From: Nostocales cyanobacterium Centralia_MAG_434
Lineage (GTDB): Bacteria > Cyanobacteriota > Cyanobacteriia > Cyanobacteriales > Nostocaceae
DNA length: 33,740 nt
Assembly: GCA_021324415.1 (NCBI GenBank)
Contig: JAJPJF010000163.1
Location: 1-33,740, forward strand
Reading direction: 5' to 3'
Shown: piece after piece, positions 26,739 to 33,740 of the stretch
Layout: every line of letters begins with the position of its first letter
How positions within the stretch are numbered: the stretch's first letter is position 1
The notes under the pieces: generated by a model
What the model was told of the DNA's origin: nothing
What the model saw: only the letters and a program-made list of their open reading frames with translations
Database searches by the model: none
Position numbers and translations under genes: made by a program

Positions 26739-27719
26739 CTAGCCAACACCTATGCTAAAAATGTCCTGTATTTTATCAATGGTTTTACGTATTGCCTGAG
26801 CAGAAGTATGTAAAGCAGAGCTTTCTGTATCAGTTAGGCTCAATTCTAAGACTCTCTCAATTCCACGCGCGCCCAAGTGACAGGGAACACCGATAAAGAT
26901 GTCCTTTAAACCATACTCACCTTCGAGATACGCTGCTACTGGTAAAAGCCGTGATTGATTGAGTAAGATTGATTCCACCATCACACAAGTGGAAGAAGCC
27001 GGGGCAAAAAAAGCACTACCTGTCTTCATCAGTGCGACCACTTCTGCACCACCGTTACGAGTCCGTTCCACTAAGCGCTCAATTCTGGATTCATCCATTA
27101 ATTCTGTAATCGGAATGCCATTAACTGTGGAATAACGTGGTAAAGGCACCATCAAATCCCCATGGCTACCTAGTACCATTGCGTTAACATCTGTGGGACA
27201 AACTCCCAATTCCATGGCGATGAATGTTTGAAAGCGGGCTGAGTCTAAGACGCCAGCCATACCCATAATGCGATCGCGGGGTAATCCTGTTGCTTGCCAA
27301 GCCAGATAAGTCATTACATCTAAGGGATTTGTGACAACTATGTAGATCGCATTCGGTGAGTGGGCGATCGCTCGGTTGGCTGACTCCACGACAATCTTTG
27401 CATTCATCATGAGCAAATCATCACGACTCATGCCAGGTTTACGAGGAAAACCCGCTGTAATCACTACGACGTCAGAATTAGCTGTGTCAGCATAACTATT
27501 TGTACCAGTAATCTGGCGATGATGGAGTTCAATTCCCCTTGCCTCCATCAAATCCAAAGCCAATCCTTGGGGCATTCCCTCAACGATATCCAACAATACG
27601 ACATCTGCCAGGTTTTTTTCAGCAATGCGTTGGGCTAAGGTACTACCAACCTTACCAGCACCGATGACGGTGACACGGGGTGAGTGACACAGAATTGGGG
27701 AGGAAGGAGAATAACTCAT
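26739..27719 (-). CDS. mdh: Malate dehydrogenase (NAD-dependent, LDH-like type)
   Basis: Interconverts malate and oxaloacetate in the citric acid branch. The 326-residue protein has the Rossmann motif VIGAGKVGSTLA near residue 18, the substrate-binding loop FPRKPGMSRDDLL with R93 and R99 (Arg, not Gln, so malate rather than lactate specificity), N131 in NPLDVM, D159 and R162 in GVLDSARF, and catalytic H186 in GSHGD. It belongs to the LDH-like MDH group common in cyanobacteria. ndhO is 30 bp upstream on the same strand, so cotranscription is likely. A short non-coding piece separates it from the ABC importer genes. Confidence 0.96.
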   Translation of the reverse strand: MSYSPSSPILCHSPRVTVIGAGKVGSTLAQRIAEKNLADVVLLDIVEGMPQGLALDLMEARGIELHHRQITGTNSYADTANSDVVVITAGFPRKPGMSRDDLLMMNAKIVVESANRAIAHSPNAIYIVVTNPLDVMTYLAWQATGLPRDRIMGMAGVLDSARFQTFIAMELGVCPTDVNAMVLGSHGDLMVPLPRYSTVNGIPITELMDESRIERLVERTRNGGAEVVALMKTGSAFFAPASSTCVMVESILLNQSRLLPVAAYLEGEYGLKDIFIGVPCHLGARGIERVLELSLTDTESSALHTSAQAIRKTIDKIQDIFSIGVG

Positions 27720-27749
27720 GTTTGACGTGGTTTTACTAATTGTTGAATG

Positions 27750-27965
27750 TTATTTGAACTCTTCTAGTTGATCCACACGTAACCAAAAGTTTGGTGTTGG
27801 AACTTTTCCAAATTTCACCAAGGCATAATCATTTTTGACATCTACAACTTCGCCCTTACTATCGAATAAATAGGAAGGAAAACGAGAGTCGCTTGCTTGT
27901 GCTTCTAGACTGTTTTCCAGCTTCTCTCGAACAACGCGAACCATATCCCCTCTTTTGACAGCCAT
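27750..27965 (-). CDS. ndhO: NAD(P)H-quinone oxidoreductase subunit O
   Basis: NdhO is a small oxygenic-phototroph-specific subunit on the stromal/cytoplasmic arm of NDH-1, which takes part in cyclic electron flow and respiration. The 71-residue product matches the family from end to end: [20 protein letters not shown] at the start, [20 protein letters not shown] in the centre and the C-terminal [11 protein letters not shown]. It is a beta-barrel-like soluble subunit with no membrane segment. mdh follows 30 bp downstream. The promoter must lie in the spacer to the right, which also carries a MITE-like element. Confidence 0.97.
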   Translation of the reverse strand: MAVKRGDMVRVVREKLENSLEAQASDSRFPSYLFDSKGEVVDVKNDYALVKFGKVPTPNFWLRVDQLEEFK

Positions 27966-28130
27966 GAGTTTCCTCTTGAGTGTGTAAATTGTTGTATTCA
28001 GGATTTTAGCTCACGCTAAGTCTTGCTTCAGCAGGAAATCTAACCGCAGACGCACAAAGATACACACACAGATGATTTTTAAATAACTCTCTGCGCCCAT
28101 TAATGGTGCAAAAATTCACACTGGTATTGG
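27966..28130. other. Spacer between ndhO and the MITE-like element
   Basis: Contains the ndhO promoter region and a degenerate AACCGCAGACGCACAAAGAT repeat from 28042, related to the element at 21095. No gene is seen. To the right of the MITE (28253-28331) only AT-rich sequence precedes the mutM stop codon. Confidence 0.45.
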
Positions 28131-28252
28131 CTAGTGGTCTGTTGCATTAGTTTTGTGGGGTTCTAATGAGCAATTTATTGCCCAATTGCAAGCACTAAAG
28201 TGCTTACTCCAAACTTTCACAACCCCTCAGAATTAATAGGATAGACCACTAG
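28131..28252. mobile_element. MITE-like element with ~35-bp imperfect terminal inverted repeats
   Basis: A 122-bp stretch bounded by CTAGTGGTCT and AGACCACTAG, perfect over 10 bp. Beyond that the arms continue as ATTAGTTTTGTGGGGTT on the left and, reverse-complemented, ATTAATTCTGAGGGGTT on the right, so the total arm is about 35 bp with some mismatches. TA within the ends can be read as a target duplication of the IS630/Tc1 kind. It encodes nothing; an AGCACT-AA-AGTGCT hairpin sits in the middle. It lies between ndhO and mutM. Confidence 0.6.
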
Positions 28253-28331
28253 TAATGAATGACTTTATTTATACCTTAATTAAGGTAGCATCATTTGAGT
28301 AAAACTCTTTTTTATTTTTTATTTTTTATTT

Positions 28332-29162
28332 TCATCGCTGACATTGAACACAAAAGTGACTTGATCTCCCAGCTAACCTAGTCCGCGCAATAGCTGTACC
28401 ACAAACTCGACAAGGTGCGCCAGCGCGGTTGTAAACCATGGCAACACCACCATAGTTACCATTAACACCTTTAACATTGAGAAAATTGCTAAAAGTCGTG
28501 CCACCTACCTCAATACTGGCTTCTAGCACTTGAATAATGCTGGAGTGCAAACGCTTTAACTGCTCTTGTTGCAGATCTATACAGAGAGTTTCTGGCAGAA
28601 CTCCACTTAAAAACAATGCTTCATCAGCGTAAATATTACCTAATCCCGCAACTACTGACTGATCTAGCAGTGTAGTTTTGATAGGACGACGACGGTTTTT
28701 GAGTTTGTTTGCTAAATACTCAACAGTGAATTCAGGTGAGAAGGGGTCTATTGCTAGTTTTTGTAACCCAGTCATCACACTTTCTACCGCAACGTTTGGA
28801 GGAACCCACCACATTTGACCGAAGGTACGCTGGTCAACAAAGCGTAACTCGTGCTCATCTCCAAAAAATATTCTGACGCGCGTATGCTTATGTAATGATT
28901 CTTCACGATGCAGCCACAATAATTGACCAGTCATTCGCAAATGAACTCCTAGCCAACCTGCAGTGAGTTCACCAAGGAGATATTTGCCGCGACGATGCCA
29001 AGCTGTGATTGCACTTCCCTTAATTCCAGTTATGAACTCACTTACAGAAGATGGGTAGGCGATCGTGCGATCAAGCAAAACATCTCCACCTATAATTTCT
29101 TGGTTGAGGGTCAGTTGATTGAGACCCCGCCGGACTGTTTCAACTTCGGGCAGTTCAGGCAT
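28332..29162 (-). CDS. mutM: Formamidopyrimidine-DNA glycosylase
   Basis: Fpg/MutM removes oxidised purines such as 8-oxoguanine and cleaves the abasic site. The 276-residue enzyme begins MPELPEVETVRRGL: Pro2 is the Schiff-base nucleophile and Glu3 the general acid. The helix-two-turn-helix region contains DQSVVAGLGNIYADEALF, and the zinc finger uses C251, C254, C271 and C274 (CRVC...CVQC). All expected elements are present. psaE lies upstream on the same strand with a 210-bp spacer; an inverted repeat in it may terminate psaE, so transcription is probably independent or partial read-through. Confidence 0.97.
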   Translation of the reverse strand: MPELPEVETVRRGLNQLTLNQEIIGGDVLLDRTIAYPSSVSEFITGIKGSAITAWHRRGKYLLGELTAGWLGVHLRMTGQLLWLHREESLHKHTRVRIFFGDEHELRFVDQRTFGQMWWVPPNVAVESVMTGLQKLAIDPFSPEFTVEYLANKLKNRRRPIKTTLLDQSVVAGLGNIYADEALFLSGVLPETLCIDLQQEQLKRLHSSIIQVLEASIEVGGTTFSNFLNVKGVNGNYGGVAMVYNRAGAPCRVCGTAIARTRLAGRSSHFCVQCQR

Positions 29163-29243
29163 GCAAAATGATTAAGCAGGCTTTTTAGTTTCTTAAAGGT
29201 AGGGAGGTCAGAGGTAGGGAGCACAGGAGAAATCAGAGGAATC

Positions 29244-29308
29244 AAAAGGGTAAAGGGGAACACAGACATTTTCCTTTTCTGCCAGGTGATCTTTACTTTT
29301 ACCCTTTT
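29244..29308 (-). terminator. Possible terminator downstream of psaE
   Basis: AAAAGGGTAAA (29244-29254) is complementary to TTTACCCTTTT (29298-29308), forming an 11-bp stem with a 43-base loop, within the psaE-mutM spacer. The loop is long and the GC content low, so this is tentative. Confidence 0.4.
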
Positions 29309-29372
29309 TTATTGATCCCCCGCATCCTTCTGACTCTACTACCTCATCAAGAAGTGTTAACTCCCTAGACTC

Positions 29373-29582
29373 TTACTTTTTCGGCTTCGCCTTTGGTGGT
29401 TCAACTTCTAGTAATTCAGCCTCGGAAAAGTTATTGGTGTTATTGCCAGCATAATTTACCTTAGTAAACCGGACAATGACTGGGTATCTGCTGCCTTGCT
29501 CAATAGATGCCACAGTACCTGTGTCTTGATACCAGTAGGATTCTGGACGGAGAACGCGTACTTTAGAACCACGTTGAACCAT
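29373..29582 (-). CDS. psaE: Photosystem I reaction centre subunit IV
   Basis: PsaE is a stromal SH3-like subunit of photosystem I that helps dock ferredoxin and supports cyclic flow. The 69-residue product is full length: [18 protein letters not shown] at the start, then the barrel strands [16 protein letters not shown] and [18 protein letters not shown], and a Pro/Lys-rich tail AKPKK. The ATG at 29582 is the only sensible start. It is monocistronic or heads a read-through unit with mutM. The upstream spacer contains a large 9-bp tandem repeat. Confidence 0.98.
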   Translation of the reverse strand: MVQRGSKVRVLRPESYWYQDTGTVASIEQGSRYPVIVRFTKVNYAGNNTNNFSEAELLEVEPPKAKPKK

Positions 29583-29975
29583 AAGTTTTTTTCCCTTTTA
29601 GTTATCAATCGCCAATGTGTACGGCTAATTGATTTCACTGTACCGTCTGTTGGTTTCACCTCAAAGCTTTATTAAGTTATTTGACGATGGAACCAACTTT
29701 CTCAACAATAGCGCTGTTGAGTAGGGAAGGGGGAGTGGGGAATGGGGCATAGGGCATAGAGTATTCCCCCCTGTCCTCCTTGTCCTCCTTGTCCTCCTTG
29801 TCCTCCTTGTCTTCCTTGTCCCCCTTGTCCTCCTTGTCCTCCTTGTCCTCCTTGTCCCCCTCTCTCCTGGTGCTCCTCTACTCCCCTCCACCAATCTAAT
29901 GCGGGGTCGGACCCTCCTTGACAAAGTCTTGATAATCGCTTACCTTATGTTCGCTCACTTTACCACAGGAGTGTC
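29583..29975. other. Spacer between psaE and the PAP/fibrillin gene
   Basis: The 393-bp spacer contains the psaE promoter region, a CTCAACA/TGTTGAG hairpin at 29701-29721, a GGCATAGGGCAT repeat near 29747, and the nonamer tandem array listed separately. A minus-strand open frame of 87 codons across the array is an artefact of its 9-bp period. Confidence 0.55.
29772..29861. repeat. 9-bp tandem repeat TGTCCTCCT, ten copies
   Basis: Ten consecutive nonamers of TGTCCTCCT (minus strand AGGAGGACA), with variants TGTCTTCCT (copy 5) and TGTCCCCCT (copies 6 and 10). A short tandemly repeated repetitive (STRR) type array; the same unit in other spacers of this window argues for a dispersed family. No protein-coding role is likely. 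Confidence 0.88.
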
Positions 29976-30560
29976 CTATCGCTTAGTCAAAACAAATACG
30001 CTTCCTTCATTACCTCTGCCAATCCGCAGATTGCTATCTAAATAAGTGATATCCAACCAGCCTTTTTGTTCACTACTATTTAGAGGAAAATCAATTGCGG
30101 TGAGTTTTTTCCCAGCTTCAATTTGCTGGATAAAACTATCTGGGTCATTATAATCTATTAAACGTTGTAAGCCGATAATAGAACGCTCAAATTTTACATT
30201 GATACGACGACCCGAAACTGGCTCAAATTTGGCAGCAACACTAACTAAGCCTTCTAAATAAGGCAATCCATATAACTCAGCTAGATTATAAACACTATTG
30301 GTATCTACGCGGATACACTGGTAAATTTGACCAAGTTTGTATAAGGGAAATCGGTCAAGGTTTAGTAGAGCTAAGCTTGTTGTATAAAGTAGTTGCCAAT
30401 TACCATTGAGTAAATCTAAGGCTTCTACTGGGTTTGGTGTAGGGTTAAAGTCTTCTAGCTTAGCAATTGCTATTAAAATTGCTTGTTTGCGTTCTTCAGT
30501 TGCCAACAAGCCACGGTTTGTACCTGCAATTGCTGTGAAAAGATCGGCTTGTGCTGTCAT
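29976..30560 (-). CDS. PAP/fibrillin family protein
   Basis: A 194-residue member of the plastid lipid-associated protein/fibrillin family, a lipocalin-like beta-barrel group found in cyanobacteria and plastids and associated with thylakoid membranes and photoprotection. Family traits are the N-terminal helix LLATEERKQAILIAIAKLE, the GNWQLLYTTS strand, the central SVAAKFEPVSGRRINVKFER barrel strands and the C-terminal LDITYLDSNLRIGRGNEGS motif. No signal peptide or membrane helix. Divergent from the DUF3134-mraY unit. Confidence 0.92.
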   Translation of the reverse strand: MTAQADLFTAIAGTNRGLLATEERKQAILIAIAKLEDFNPTPNPVEALDLLNGNWQLLYTTSLALLNLDRFPLYKLGQIYQCIRVDTNSVYNLAELYGLPYLEGLVSVAAKFEPVSGRRINVKFERSIIGLQRLIDYNDPDSFIQQIEAGKKLTAIDFPLNSSEQKGWLDITYLDSNLRIGRGNEGSVFVLTKR

Positions 30561-30789
30561 TTTCTGTTACCTCAAATAACATCTATATTTAGGAAGATTT
30601 AATTGATCCGTGTACAGTGCCATATCATTAATTAATCAGTTGCAACCAATTGCCTAATTTCAGCTTAAATAAAAAAAGTTTTTTGTCGGATAGGAGGGCA
30701 AAACAGTTGAATCAACAACTATATAATTCAGTGTCAAGTGATAGACTCTTATTGTCTAGTTTCTTTAGCCTTGTTAAATCTTCGTCGAT

Positions 30790-31029
30790 ATGTTGAATTC
30801 TCCATTACGTGAAGAACCTCGTAACCAGCGTGCTGCCGTAATTCCATTAAAGCAAGAGTCTTCTTTATTAGACTGGTTACAGTCTAGCGGTCGTCTCATA
30901 GCGCGTGATGTTCATGAACCAGATTTTCTTGATGACGAAGAAGAAATAGAATCGCTAATGGGTGCCGATGATGGAATTGGCGATTATGACTTCGATGACG
31001 ACGATGATCTAGTTCCAGAAGAGGAATAA
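30790..31029 (+). CDS. DUF3134 family acidic small protein
   Basis: A 79-residue cyanobacterial protein of family DUF3134, soluble and strongly acidic: the last 30 residues include DFDDDDDLVPEEE. The basic-to-neutral N-terminus LNSPLREEPRNQRAAVIPLK and the central SSLLDWLQSSGRLIARD are the conserved parts. Function unknown. It is 80 bp upstream of mraY on the same strand and probably cotranscribed. Family call by recognition; moderately sure. Confidence 0.8.
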   Translation: MLNSPLREEPRNQRAAVIPLKQESSLLDWLQSSGRLIARDVHEPDFLDDEEEIESLMGADDGIGDYDFDDDDDLVPEEE

Positions 31030-31109
31030 CTGATTCTGGCTTGTTAGCATTGTCAGCATACACAGTCCTTATTGTTCAATTTTACAAGTGTGGAGTGAAG
31101 GGAAATTCT

Positions 31110-32210
31110 GTGGACGCTAAACTATCTCCTGACCGAGGATTAAATATTTCTGGTATCGGTCTTGTCTCTCTACTGGGTGCAGGGCTCGGTGTAGCAGCAC
31201 TGATTTTGGATGAAACTGCGAATAGATTACCTTGGCAAGGTATTTCGCTGACTTTGCCTTTGCTATTTTGTGCTATGACAACTGCAGCAATTGGCTACTG
31301 GGTAGTACCAATGCTTCAGTTTCTGAAAACCGGGCAAATAATCCGCGAAGATGGTCCCCAAGCCCATCTGAAAAAAGCAGGTACCCCAACTATGGGTGGT
31401 ATATTTTTTGTCCCTGTAGCAGTGATAGCAGCTTGTATATGGTCTGGCTTTGCTTATGAGGTGCTTGCCGTTTCTGCATTGACACTAAGTTATGGTTTGA
31501 TAGGCTGGATCGACGATTGGCAAATTCTGCGCCGCAAGTCGAATAAAGGTATATCTCCCCGCATCAAACTAGCTTTGCAAATTGGTTTTGCAGCAGTGTT
31601 TTGTCTATGGATGATTATTAGTCAACCTTATAATATTACAAATATTGCTTTACCCTTGGGTTTGTCTCTACCCCTGGGATTTCTTTTCTGGCCTTTGGCT
31701 GGCTTTGTATTGGTGGCAGAAAGTAACGCAACCAATCTCACTGATGGGATTGATGGTTTGGCTGCCGGAACAGTCGCGATCGCCTTGTTAGCACTCGGTG
31801 CATTGGTCGCACCTACCTCACCTGGATTGATGGTTTTTTGCGCATGTCTAAGTGGCAGTTGCTTGGGCTTCTTAGCACATAACCGCAACCCAGCTCGTGT
31901 TTTTATGGGCGATACAGGTTCCTTAGCACTTGGAGGAGCTTTGGCTGCAGTGGGTCTGTTAACAAACAGCCTGGTAGCGCTGTTTATCCTCACCGGTATT
32001 TTCTTTGTAGAAACTCTTTCTGTCATGGCTCAAGTTAGTTACTATAAAGCCACCAAAGGTCCGGATGGAAAAGGAAAACGCCTATTTAAAATGGCACCTC
32101 TACATCATCATTTAGAGCTTTCTGGCTGGTCAGAATTACAAGTTGTTGGTGTGTTTTACACCATTGGTGCAATTTTAGCGATTGTGACTTTGACGATAGC
32201 TAAATTTTAG
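31110..32210 (+). CDS. mraY: Phospho-N-acetylmuramoyl-pentapeptide-transferase
   Basis: MraY transfers phospho-MurNAc-pentapeptide to undecaprenyl phosphate, giving lipid I, the first membrane step of peptidoglycan synthesis. The start is placed at GTG 31110, where VDAKLSPDRGLNISG matches cyanobacterial N-termini and yields 366 residues; a TTG 69 bp upstream is in frame but unsupported. Conserved MraY motifs are present: DGPQAHLKKAGTPTMGG near residue 86, WIDDWQ with the paired Asp, SNATNLTDGIDGLAAG, FMGDTGSLALGG, and APLHHHLEL near the C-terminus. About ten membrane helices. A terminator hairpin follows at 32243. Confidence 0.97.
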   Translation: MDAKLSPDRGLNISGIGLVSLLGAGLGVAALILDETANRLPWQGISLTLPLLFCAMTTAAIGYWVVPMLQFLKTGQIIREDGPQAHLKKAGTPTMGGIFFVPVAVIAACIWSGFAYEVLAVSALTLSYGLIGWIDDWQILRRKSNKGISPRIKLALQIGFAAVFCLWMIISQPYNITNIALPLGLSLPLGFLFWPLAGFVLVAESNATNLTDGIDGLAAGTVAIALLALGALVAPTSPGLMVFCACLSGSCLGFLAHNRNPARVFMGDTGSLALGGALAAVGLLTNSLVALFILTGIFFVETLSVMAQVSYYKATKGPDGKGKRLFKMAPLHHHLELSGWSELQVVGVFYTIGAILAIVTLTIAKF

Positions 32211-32242
32211 TCTTTGAAAAAAAACTTGAAAAAACCAGAATC

Positions 32243-32270
32243 TCCCCCTGTAAAAAGGGGGATGCTTTTA
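32243..32270 (+). terminator. Terminator of mraY
   Basis: TCCCCC/GGGGGA stem (32243-32248 with 32257-32262), loop TGTAAAAA, followed by TGCTTTTATG, 30 bases after the mraY stop and ahead of the convergent moaB. Confidence 0.78.
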
Positions 32271-32293
32271 TGAGAGTCTTTGTACACAAACAA

Positions 32294-32803
32294 CTAACTA
32301 GCTTGATTGAGCTGGGTAACTAAGTGAGGCAATTCTGGTATTATCAACTTCTCCATTCCCAATTTGACAGCAGGAGATGAACCAGGAAGGGAAAATATGA
32401 GTTTTCTTTGATAAACACCCGCGACAGCACGAGAGGCGATCGCTCGGGGACCTATTTCTTGGTAACTCAAAAAACGAAACAACTCACCAAATCCAGGCAA
32501 AATTTTCTCTAGCAAGTTCTCTATAGCATCATAAGTACTATCTCTAGGAGCAATTCCTGTTCCACCATTAATTATTATAGCATCTAAATTGGCATTTTTA
32601 CCTAGCCCCGTTACCTGCTGTTGAATCAGTGCGGGTTCATCTTTAATGATCATGTAAGCTTCTATAGTGTGTCCAGCACTTTGCAGTAATTGCTGGATTA
32701 ATTGACCACTTTTATCTGTTTCTTTTGAGCGAGTATCACTGATGGTAACAACTGCACAAGCTACCGTCATACGAAGAGAGTCTGAATGAGGCAGGTGTGT
32801 CAT
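32294..32803 (-). CDS. moaB: Molybdenum cofactor biosynthesis protein, MoaB/Mog family
   Basis: A 169-residue MoaB/Mog-fold protein that in this family binds molybdopterin or adenylates it in molybdenum cofactor synthesis. Signature elements: VVTISDTRSKETDKSGQ near the start, IINGGTGIAPRDSTYDAIE with the diagnostic GGTG, and SLPGSSPAVKLGMEK near the C-terminus. The SYQEIGPRAIASRAVAGV strand is also conserved. The cofactor serves enzymes such as nitrate reductase. A second in-frame Met at residue 12 could be the start. psb28 lies upstream on the same strand, but a hairpin separates them. Confidence 0.93.
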   Translation of the reverse strand: MTHLPHSDSLRMTVACAVVTISDTRSKETDKSGQLIQQLLQSAGHTIEAYMIIKDEPALIQQQVTGLGKNANLDAIIINGGTGIAPRDSTYDAIENLLEKILPGFGELFRFLSYQEIGPRAIASRAVAGVYQRKLIFSLPGSSPAVKLGMEKLIIPELPHLVTQLNQAS

Positions 32804-32843
32804 AAATCAACTTTAGTGAATTCACGACTGAAAGAGAGTTAGC

Positions 32844-32864
32844 CCGACCTAGGTGACTGGTCGG
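32844..32864 (-). terminator. Hairpin between psb28 and moaB
   Basis: CCGACC/GGTCGG (32844-32849 with 32859-32864) with a 9-base loop. The minus-strand sequence after it has no T run, so termination is weakly supported. Confidence 0.4.
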
Positions 32865-32923
32865 CCTGAAAGATCTTGGAGGTTTCCCTCATAAGCAACT
32901 TGCGTTAGCCAAGCAGTTTACTT

Positions 32924-33259
32924 TCAACTCTTATTAAATCCCAAATCATGTTCTTGAGCATACCTCTGCATAAACCGCATAAAGCGATCCCATTGTTCTT
33001 CAGATTTCATTAAGTAAACTGCTTCTAATGCTTCTGGTTTACCGTTGACAAATCTGCCCTTGACTTCACGGGTGACAATTTCACCTTCTTCATCAATCAT
33101 GTACATCCCAGTGATATCTTCCGTACTGTTATTACTTAAAGCCTTGGGATTTGTAAAAATAAACGTTGCCGTACCACTACCGCCACTGCGCGATCTTGTC
33201 AGGCGTACCTCTGGAATAACTTCTTCGTCGATCCCTCTGGAAAACTGTATCTGAGCCAT
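32924..33259 (-). CDS. psb28: Photosystem II assembly factor Psb28
   Basis: Psb28 binds the cytoplasmic side of CP47/D1 intermediates and assists PSII assembly. The 111-residue product is full length and has the family pattern: [20 protein letters not shown] at the N-terminus, [32 protein letters not shown], and the C-terminal [19 protein letters not shown]. Soluble, no signal. Only one Psb28 type is seen here. It lies 120 bp upstream of moaB on the same strand. A repeat-rich spacer separates it from dtd. Confidence 0.97.
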   Translation of the reverse strand: MAQIQFSRGIDEEVIPEVRLTRSRSGGSGTATFIFTNPKALSNNSTEDITGMYMIDEEGEIVTREVKGRFVNGKPEALEAVYLMKSEEQWDRFMRFMQRYAQEHDLGFNKS

Positions 33260-33354
33260 GATGAATAAATTTAACGTTTTGTTATGGTTGATTTATCATT
33301 TTCTCATTATTTGTAACTAAAGGGGGATGGCTGTTATTAGATGTTGAGAGATTC

Positions 33355-33438
33355 AGGAGGACGAGGGGGATGGGGAGGACAAGGGGGACTGGGAGGACAA
33401 GGGGGATGGGGAGGACAAGGGGGACTGGGAGGACGAGG
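33355..33438. repeat. 18-bp tandem repeat, 4.7 copies with 36-bp higher order
   Basis: Units of GGGAGGACAAGGGGGAYK alternate between ATG and ACT endings (units at 33355, 33373, 33391, 33409, 33427), so the true period is 36 bp. The subunit is GGAGGACAAGG, the nonamer of the arrays at 16192 and 29772. Confidence 0.85.
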
Positions 33439-33525
33439 AGAGCCAGTGGTGTAGGTGAGTTTCCGCAATTTGAGGCGACTGGCGTGGACAAGAGAAAGTT
33501 CTTCTCCTGTGCTCAGCCCCTCTTG

Positions 33526-33571
33526 CCCCCTTGTCCTCCTTGTCCCCCTTGTCCCCCTTGTCTCCCTGTCC
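33526..33571. repeat. 9-bp tandem repeat TGTCCCCCT, inverted relative to 33355
   Basis: About five nonamers (TTGCCCCCT, TGTCCTCCT, TGTCCCCCT, TGTCCCCCT, TGTCTCCCT) in opposite orientation to the 33355 array, ending one base before the dtd stop codon. The two arrays are complementary and could pair as one large hairpin. Confidence 0.8.
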
Positions 33572-33572
33572 A

Positions 33573-33740
33573 CTATTGCGTAGCGTCTCGCTCTAATAAC
33601 AAGGTAACAGGACCGTCATTCTCAATGAAAACTTGCATCATTGCTCCAAATTGACCTGTTTCTACAAGTAAACCACTTGCTCTTAACTTTGTAACAAAGC
33701 GGTTATACAAGTCTTCTGCTACTTTTGGATGAGCTGAGCG
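33573..33740 (-). CDS. dtd: D-aminoacyl-tRNA deacylase, C-terminal part (cut by window edge)
   Basis: The last 55 codons of a gene that begins beyond the right edge. DTD hydrolyses D-amino acids, and Gly from tRNA-Ala, mischarged on tRNA. The family C-terminal motif is clear: [20 protein letters not shown] then TLLLER, where the GPVT(x)(x)L segment contains the Gly-cisPro-like part of the active site. [13 protein letters not shown] upstream also matches. It is on the minus strand, and the repeat array abuts its stop codon. The rest of the gene cannot be judged. Confidence 0.9.
   Translation of the reverse strand, partial: RSAHPKVAEDLYNRFVTKLRASGLLVETGQFGAMMQVFIENDGPVTLLLERDATQ

Larger units (their letters stand above)
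33260..33572. other. Repeat-dominated spacer between dtd and psb28
   Basis: The 313-bp spacer contains the psb28 promoter region (33260-33350), a GGAGGACAAGG array on the plus strand and a complementary TGTCCCCCT array adjoining the dtd stop, separated by about 90 bases of unique sequence. Open frames through it are artefacts of the repeats. Confidence 0.6.

Noticed and set aside
29661-29924. 87-codon minus-strand ORF rich in Arg/Thr
   Set aside because: It is produced by the 9-bp repeat, whose period is a multiple of three and keeps the frame open; no initiation signal or family match.
31041-31109. TTG start giving 23 extra residues on MraY
   Set aside because: The extension is absent from the family; the GTG at 31110 matches cyanobacterial N-termini.
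33282-33654. Three overlapping Pro/Arg/Gly-rich ORFs
   Set aside because: They are translations of the 18-bp and 9-bp repeats on both strands, with no support for expression.

Overview
This 33.7 kb window is chromosomal DNA from a cyanobacterium, most probably a filamentous, heterocyst-forming member of the Nostocales. The lineage call rests on genes for oxygenic photosynthesis (petC, petA, psaE, psb28, ndhO), on cyanobacteria-specific small families (DUF3067, DUF1816, DUF3134, PAP/fibrillin), and on about two dozen copies of the HIP1 octamer GCGATCGC, where less than one is expected by chance. The apocytochrome f and MraY sequences closely resemble, from memory, the Anabaena/Nostoc proteins. 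The short tandem and inverted repeats in the spacers are also of a kind common in Nostocales. I see no tRNA, rRNA, CRISPR array, prophage or intact insertion sequence.

Layout. 1-2200: a GT-C type membrane mannosyltransferase and a Uma2-family nuclease. 2200-5300: petC-petA, a DUF3067 gene and tatC; this places the Rieske protein, a known Tat substrate, beside the Tat translocase core. 5400-7250: a secreted Cys/His-containing small protein, then a miaE-GNAT operon. 7250-7810: a long spacer with an unannotated 32-codon membrane peptide that has a perfect Shine-Dalgarno. 7814-9763: a CAP-domain protein, an alpha/beta hydrolase and a DUF1816 protein. 9848-11423: mrnC-rlmB, a 23S rRNA maturation pair. 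11651-13274: carA and a STAS-domain protein. 13520-16074: a retropepsin-like lipoprotein, a Pho-box-like region with a candidate small RNA, and ilvC. 16269-21662: an amidase, a coupled TPR-AAA ATPase and TPR-membrane protein pair, a DUF427 protein and an ArsC/Spx-like protein with a His-rich tail. 22202-26642: an AtzE-type amidase, a second Uma2 protein and a three-gene osmoprotectant ABC importer whose binding-protein signal peptide is broken by a homopolymer frameshift. 26739-30560: ndhO-mdh, a MITE-like element, psaE-mutM and a PAP/fibrillin. 30790-33740: DUF3134-mraY, moaB, psb28 and the 3' end of dtd.

Most genes are core housekeeping: electron transport, cell wall, amino acid, pyrimidine and tRNA/rRNA maturation. 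The less explained material lies in the spacers and in a few lineage-specific genes. The best leads are the 32-aa membrane peptide at 7428-7526, the T10 tract splitting the binding-protein signal peptide at 25774-25783, the three-fold Pho-box-like repeat ahead of a hairpin terminator at 14762-14877, the TPR/AAA plus TPR/membrane pair, the MITE at 28131-28252, and a 9-bp tandem repeat family shared by three spacers.
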